NCBI GenBank assembly: GCA_964632995.1
Contig: CAZWDL010000012.1
Span: forward strand, 21,340-85,339
Direction: 5' to 3'
Length of the DNA: 64,000 nt
Source: CAZWDL01 sp964632995
GTDB lineage: Bacteria; Bacteroidota; Bacteroidia; Chitinophagales; Saprospiraceae
Every line of letters begins with the position of its first letter. Position 1 is the stretch's first letter. The notes beneath the pieces were generated by a model that worked only from the letters and a program-made list of their open reading frames with translations, was not told the DNA's origin and did not search any database. Of the stretch, positions 61,274 through 64,000 are shown in pieces. The translations under genes and the position numbers were made by a program.

Positions 61274-62059
61274 CTACCCTCTCGCCCACTTCCTGAACGG
61301 GTTCGTCTTCCGGTTCCTGTACCCGTGGATGGAAACGGCGATCAGCAACACAAACGCCCCCGCCAGCGCTGCCCACTGCAGCACCGGAATCGCTTCCCAG
61401 TGCCGCACGGCGATGGCAACCAGCGCCCAAACACCCACCAGCGCGAATTCGCGCATATTGCGAAAGTAAATCATCAGGAGGTTGACCAGGGTGGCTACTG
61501 CGATCATAATTACCACCCAGGTGACTTCGCTGAACAGGGCCTGCCATTCCAATTTTGCCAGATAAGCAGCTATATTGGCGATGGTAGCCACCGCGATCCA
61601 GCCGCTGTACAGGTCGATTGGCCACCACACCCAGGCGATGATGGGCAGGGGCGCGTCCCAGCGCTCCATATTCAACCGGCCGATGATGGCGATAAGCGAG
61701 ACCAGAATGACCAGCATAATCAGCACTGACAAGCCCGTGTATTCCTGCAGCCACACCCACACCCACAATCCGTTGGCTACGTTGGCAATGATCAGCCAGG
61801 GACCGATCTGGGACACAAATTCATCATCCTTGCGATCGAAGAAGACGCGTTTGACCTGAAAGATGCCGTGGGCCAGCAGCCCCAGGAAGATCAGGCCCCA
61901 GATGGAAAAAGCGTAGCCGGCGGGGGTGAACAGGTTGCTGTACTCGTCACTCAGTGAACCGACGGTATTGCCGTTAATACCCATCGTGTTGGCAATGTAA
62001 TTCCAGGCGATCAGGGCAATGATGACAAGGAGGTTGGCAATGGCGTAGAATCTTTTCAT
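61274..62059 (-). CDS. TspO/MBR-like tryptophan-rich sensory membrane protein
   Basis: This 261-residue polytopic membrane protein, larger than classic TspO (about 155), belongs to the Trp-rich TspO/MBR-like group common in Bacteroidota. Helix one is ANLLVIIALIAWNYIANTMG. The motif LFTPAGYAFSIWGLIFLGL (about 44-62) and later WVWLQEYTGLSVLIMLVILVSL and the Trp/Pro-rich WVWWPIDLYSGWIAVATIA are characteristic. About seven helices in total. The ligand of this subgroup is unknown (porphyrin/lipid in relatives). Confidence 0.85.
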   Translation of the reverse strand: MKRFYAIANLLVIIALIAWNYIANTMGINGNTVGSLSDEYSNLFTPAGYAFSIWGLIFLGLLAHGIFQVKRVFFDRKDDEFVSQIGPWLIIANVANGLWVWVWLQEYTGLSVLIMLVILVSLIAIIGRLNMERWDAPLPIIAWVWWPIDLYSGWIAVATIANIAAYLAKLEWQALFSEVTWVVIMIAVATLVNLLMIYFRNMREFALVGVWALVAIAVRHWEAIPVLQWAALAGAFVLLIAVSIHGYRNRKTNPFRKWARG

Positions 62060-62295
62060 TTGTTGAATTTGTGGATTCAGTTTTCTAGCTTAACCGCTTT
62101 TTGATTCGGAAGTTCTACCCCGGATTATTTATGGAATCTTTGTATCAGAACAACCCAGGTCAAATTGCTAGAACTCAGCAAAGAGGAATAATCAGATACA
62201 GCCGGACGCTTCAACGGCGCGTAAATGTATACTGTTGCGTTTAAAGCATTTTGTCTCTTCCTATTTTGGGGCATTTTCCTTTATAAGGCTTCCCT

Positions 62296-63135
62296 TTACT
62301 TTTGTACGACTTGTAAAGCCCCCCCTCTTATAAAATTGTAGGTTATAGAGAATCCCGCGAAGATGTACCAGTCCTGGTCATCAGAATACCCTCTTCCCGA
62401 ACCCGGTGAGGGGGGAACGGCTTCAGGAATAATTTCATCAGTCCTCCAGGAGAGCTTTCTGGCAATTTCGCCACGTTCCCGCGCCAGTTCGTTCAGGTCC
62501 GGATAGGTACTGCTGACGTCGTCCAGATAGTCGGTAAAGGTTTTGCGCATGCTGTACTCAACGGTGAGGTTCAAGTTTTCCGTCAGGGCAAATTTCAGGC
62601 CGCCTCCTATCGGGATAGACAGTTGCGTCAGGGGGTATTTCCCCTCATTTCCGGGCAGCCCCTGTCCTTCTGTTCCCAGGGGTTGCAGGTCGTACCACTC
62701 GCCCTGGTATAATGCTCGCGGATTGAATGAAAATATGCCGATACCAACGGTGACGTAAGGCGTAAATCTACTTTCCAGCATGTAGGGCTCGTAGCGAAGA
62801 AGATTGATTTGAGCCGATAATTCAATTTCCTTGATGGAGCTTCTGAATTGCAGATTTCTACTTCTCCGGAACTCATTAAGATTGTTAGCGACATTATCAT
62901 CCGCACTGATTTCCCCATAGTTCACACTGCTGCGAAAGGAGAACCTGTCCGTCAGGTTTAATCGTGCGCCTATTCCGGCATAGACGTGGGTTTCTCCCAG
63001 GCTGACAAAAAAACTGCCAGGCGTAAGGTCTCCCAGATAATTGGCGCCGCCCAGGGAAACTCCGAGATCAAAATACTGAGCGGATGAATTGCTGGTAATA
63101 AAAAGAAGAAAGAAGCTGCAAAAGAAGCTTTTCAT
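62296..63135 (-). CDS. Outer-membrane beta-barrel protein, DUF6089 type
   Basis: This 279-residue protein has a Sec signal peptide (CSFFLLFITSNSSAQ). A small beta-barrel with DUF6089 features follows (FDLGVSLGGANYLGDLTPG at the N-terminus, GIGARLNLTDRFSFRSSVNYG and LTVEYSMRKTFTDYLDDVSSTY). The C-terminal strand ends FAGFSITYNFIRGG, typical of barrel assembly. DUF6089 proteins are surface proteins of Bacteroidota without known function. Confidence 0.83.
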   Translation of the reverse strand: MKSFFCSFFLLFITSNSSAQYFDLGVSLGGANYLGDLTPGSFFVSLGETHVYAGIGARLNLTDRFSFRSSVNYGEISADDNVANNLNEFRRSRNLQFRSSIKEIELSAQINLLRYEPYMLESRFTPYVTVGIGIFSFNPRALYQGEWYDLQPLGTEGQGLPGNEGKYPLTQLSIPIGGGLKFALTENLNLTVEYSMRKTFTDYLDDVSSTYPDLNELARERGEIARKLSWRTDEIIPEAVPPSPGSGRGYSDDQDWYIFAGFSITYNFIRGGALQVVQK

Positions 63136-63546
63136 AGCATGCCAAGTTAGAAGGTATTTGATTTATTCAGGGCGTTTGCCGGGAATGGCACAGTCCTTAT
63201 TCGCCTCTGCGTTTTGCAGGAGAGCAAATATTTTTCTATCAAACTGGGGAACCCAAATATATCAACTAAATTAAGGAAATACCTGTAGAACCGAGCTGAA
63301 CCGGTGACATTTTAAGCAAAACAGCTTAGGGCCCGGCGAAGAATAACTTCCCCATTTGATACTGATCTTTTGCCGCCATACTGCGTTATTCGTCAGTCAT
63401 GTAGCCCTGCTATGCTCCTTCCTCGTGCCTTGTCTGGCGGCAAAATCTCTAACCTGAAATAGGAAACTTATTCTTCTCCGGCTCCTTATTTGAAGTCAGG
63501 CTCGTGTACACTATAAAATAGAGACAGGAGTCGTCCCTGTAACCGA
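63136..63546. other. Intergenic region, nothing definite
   Basis: In about 410 bp no coding-like frame, tRNA or clear hairpin family member was identified. Confidence 0.4.
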
Positions 63547-63741
63547 TCAACCTTCAACCTGAAACCGCTCCTTCTTACTAAACCACTGGGACAAAATCGG
63601 CACCACCAGCAGCGTCAGGATGATGGAGGAGACCATCTCGCCGCTTCCCGTAAGGAATACTCCTCCCTCATAAATCTGCTCGCCTAATTTCCATTTTTCG
63701 TGTTCCTTCAGGAATTGCATGGGATGGCGCATGATGAACAT
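63547..63741 (-). pseudogene. Membrane protein 3' fragment (possible RND efflux pump end)
   Basis: The last 64 residues read FLKEHEKWKLGEQIYEGGVF then LTGSGEMVSSIILTLLVVPI and LSQWFSKKE. The closing helix LTLLVVPILxxWF resembles the last helix of RND efflux transporters. A duplicated or missing segment before it (GEMVSS) suggests an internal deletion. The frame extends upstream into palindromic repeat sequence, which is not part of a gene. Only the 3' end survives. Confidence 0.35.
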
Positions 63742-64000
63742 CTGATCATAATAAGCCGGGGGCGAGTACGAAACAGGTAAAGCGACATGGAGACAAGGGG
63801 ATGCTCCAGGATTGTTGTTCTCCTGGTCCCTTTGTCTCCAAGTCCCCCTGTTTTTTTGCTTCAGGCTATTTCTTTTTCCGCTTTCTTTTCCTGTTCTTTC
63901 CCGGTGTGGGAATAAGCGACGGGCGATTAATAAGTGTCGGGTTTTGATAGGCAAGTGATTTTTTCTTTAGCCGAGGCGAAGGTTCCCGACCTTAGCAGCG

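Overview
The window comes from a member of the Bacteroidota, most likely a marine or environmental Saprospiria/Lewinella-type organism. This is inferred from the gene families, not from a marker gene: no rRNA or tRNA gene was seen. The supporting families are a one-piece hybrid two-component regulator with Reg_prop propellers, two outer-membrane receptors of the OMP_b-brl_3 type, many secreted sulfatases, DUF6089, DUF6544, DUF2202 and DUF3500 proteins, a LytS-type kinase remnant, and two promoters fitting the Bacteroidota TTG / TAnnTTTG pattern.

Layout. 1-8.9 kb: a sulfatase-rich catabolic stretch (a partial sulfatase, a 2-hydroxyacid dehydrogenase, an orphan four-helix sensor, a tartrate/D-malate dehydrogenase, two intact sulfatases, a DUF3500 lipoprotein and a sulfatase with a large internal deletion). 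8.9-11.1 kb: an overlapping GNAT/HTH pair that looks like a toxin-antitoxin module, then a decayed secreted metallopeptidase-OmpA gene. 11.5-23 kb: a giant hybrid two-component regulator, divergent from the most striking gene here, a 2139-residue protein joining a CHAT caspase-like protease, a STAND NTPase, a membrane anchor, a propeller-like region, a block of about 11 membrane helices, an acidic linker and a helical tail. 23-35 kb: broken GH140-like and beta-lactamase-family genes, two TonB-type receptors, an esterase and a DrrAB-like ABC exporter. 35-41 kb: a DUF2202 lipoprotein, an ECF sigma factor with an overlapping membrane protein, and a two-subunit molybdenum hydroxylase. 41-53.3 kb: a mosaic of truncated genes and small intact ones (DoxX-like, SRPBCC, DUF3052, NhaA, a deacetylase-like protein), including a remnant of a Wadjet JetD-type gene. 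53.3-64 kb: an alcohol dehydrogenase crossed by a 10-N assembly gap, a DUF6544 cluster, an M28 peptidase, an AraC-type response regulator, a TspO-like protein and a DUF6089 protein.

Two themes stand out. First, at least a dozen genes are truncated, internally deleted or frameshifted. Second, intergenic DNA is full of palindromic elements in several unrelated families: 240-bp MITE-like elements, a variable-arm hairpin family with a possible empty site, a TTTAGAAGTTTAG family with a nested insertion, and two-hairpin units. Several of these sit directly against stop codons or at the broken ends of genes, which suggests that palindrome traffic and gene erosion are linked.

The CHAT-STAND-membrane protein is the best candidate for an undescribed system. 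It has the layout of a sensor-switch-protease used in immunity or programmed cell death, but with an unusually large membrane module.
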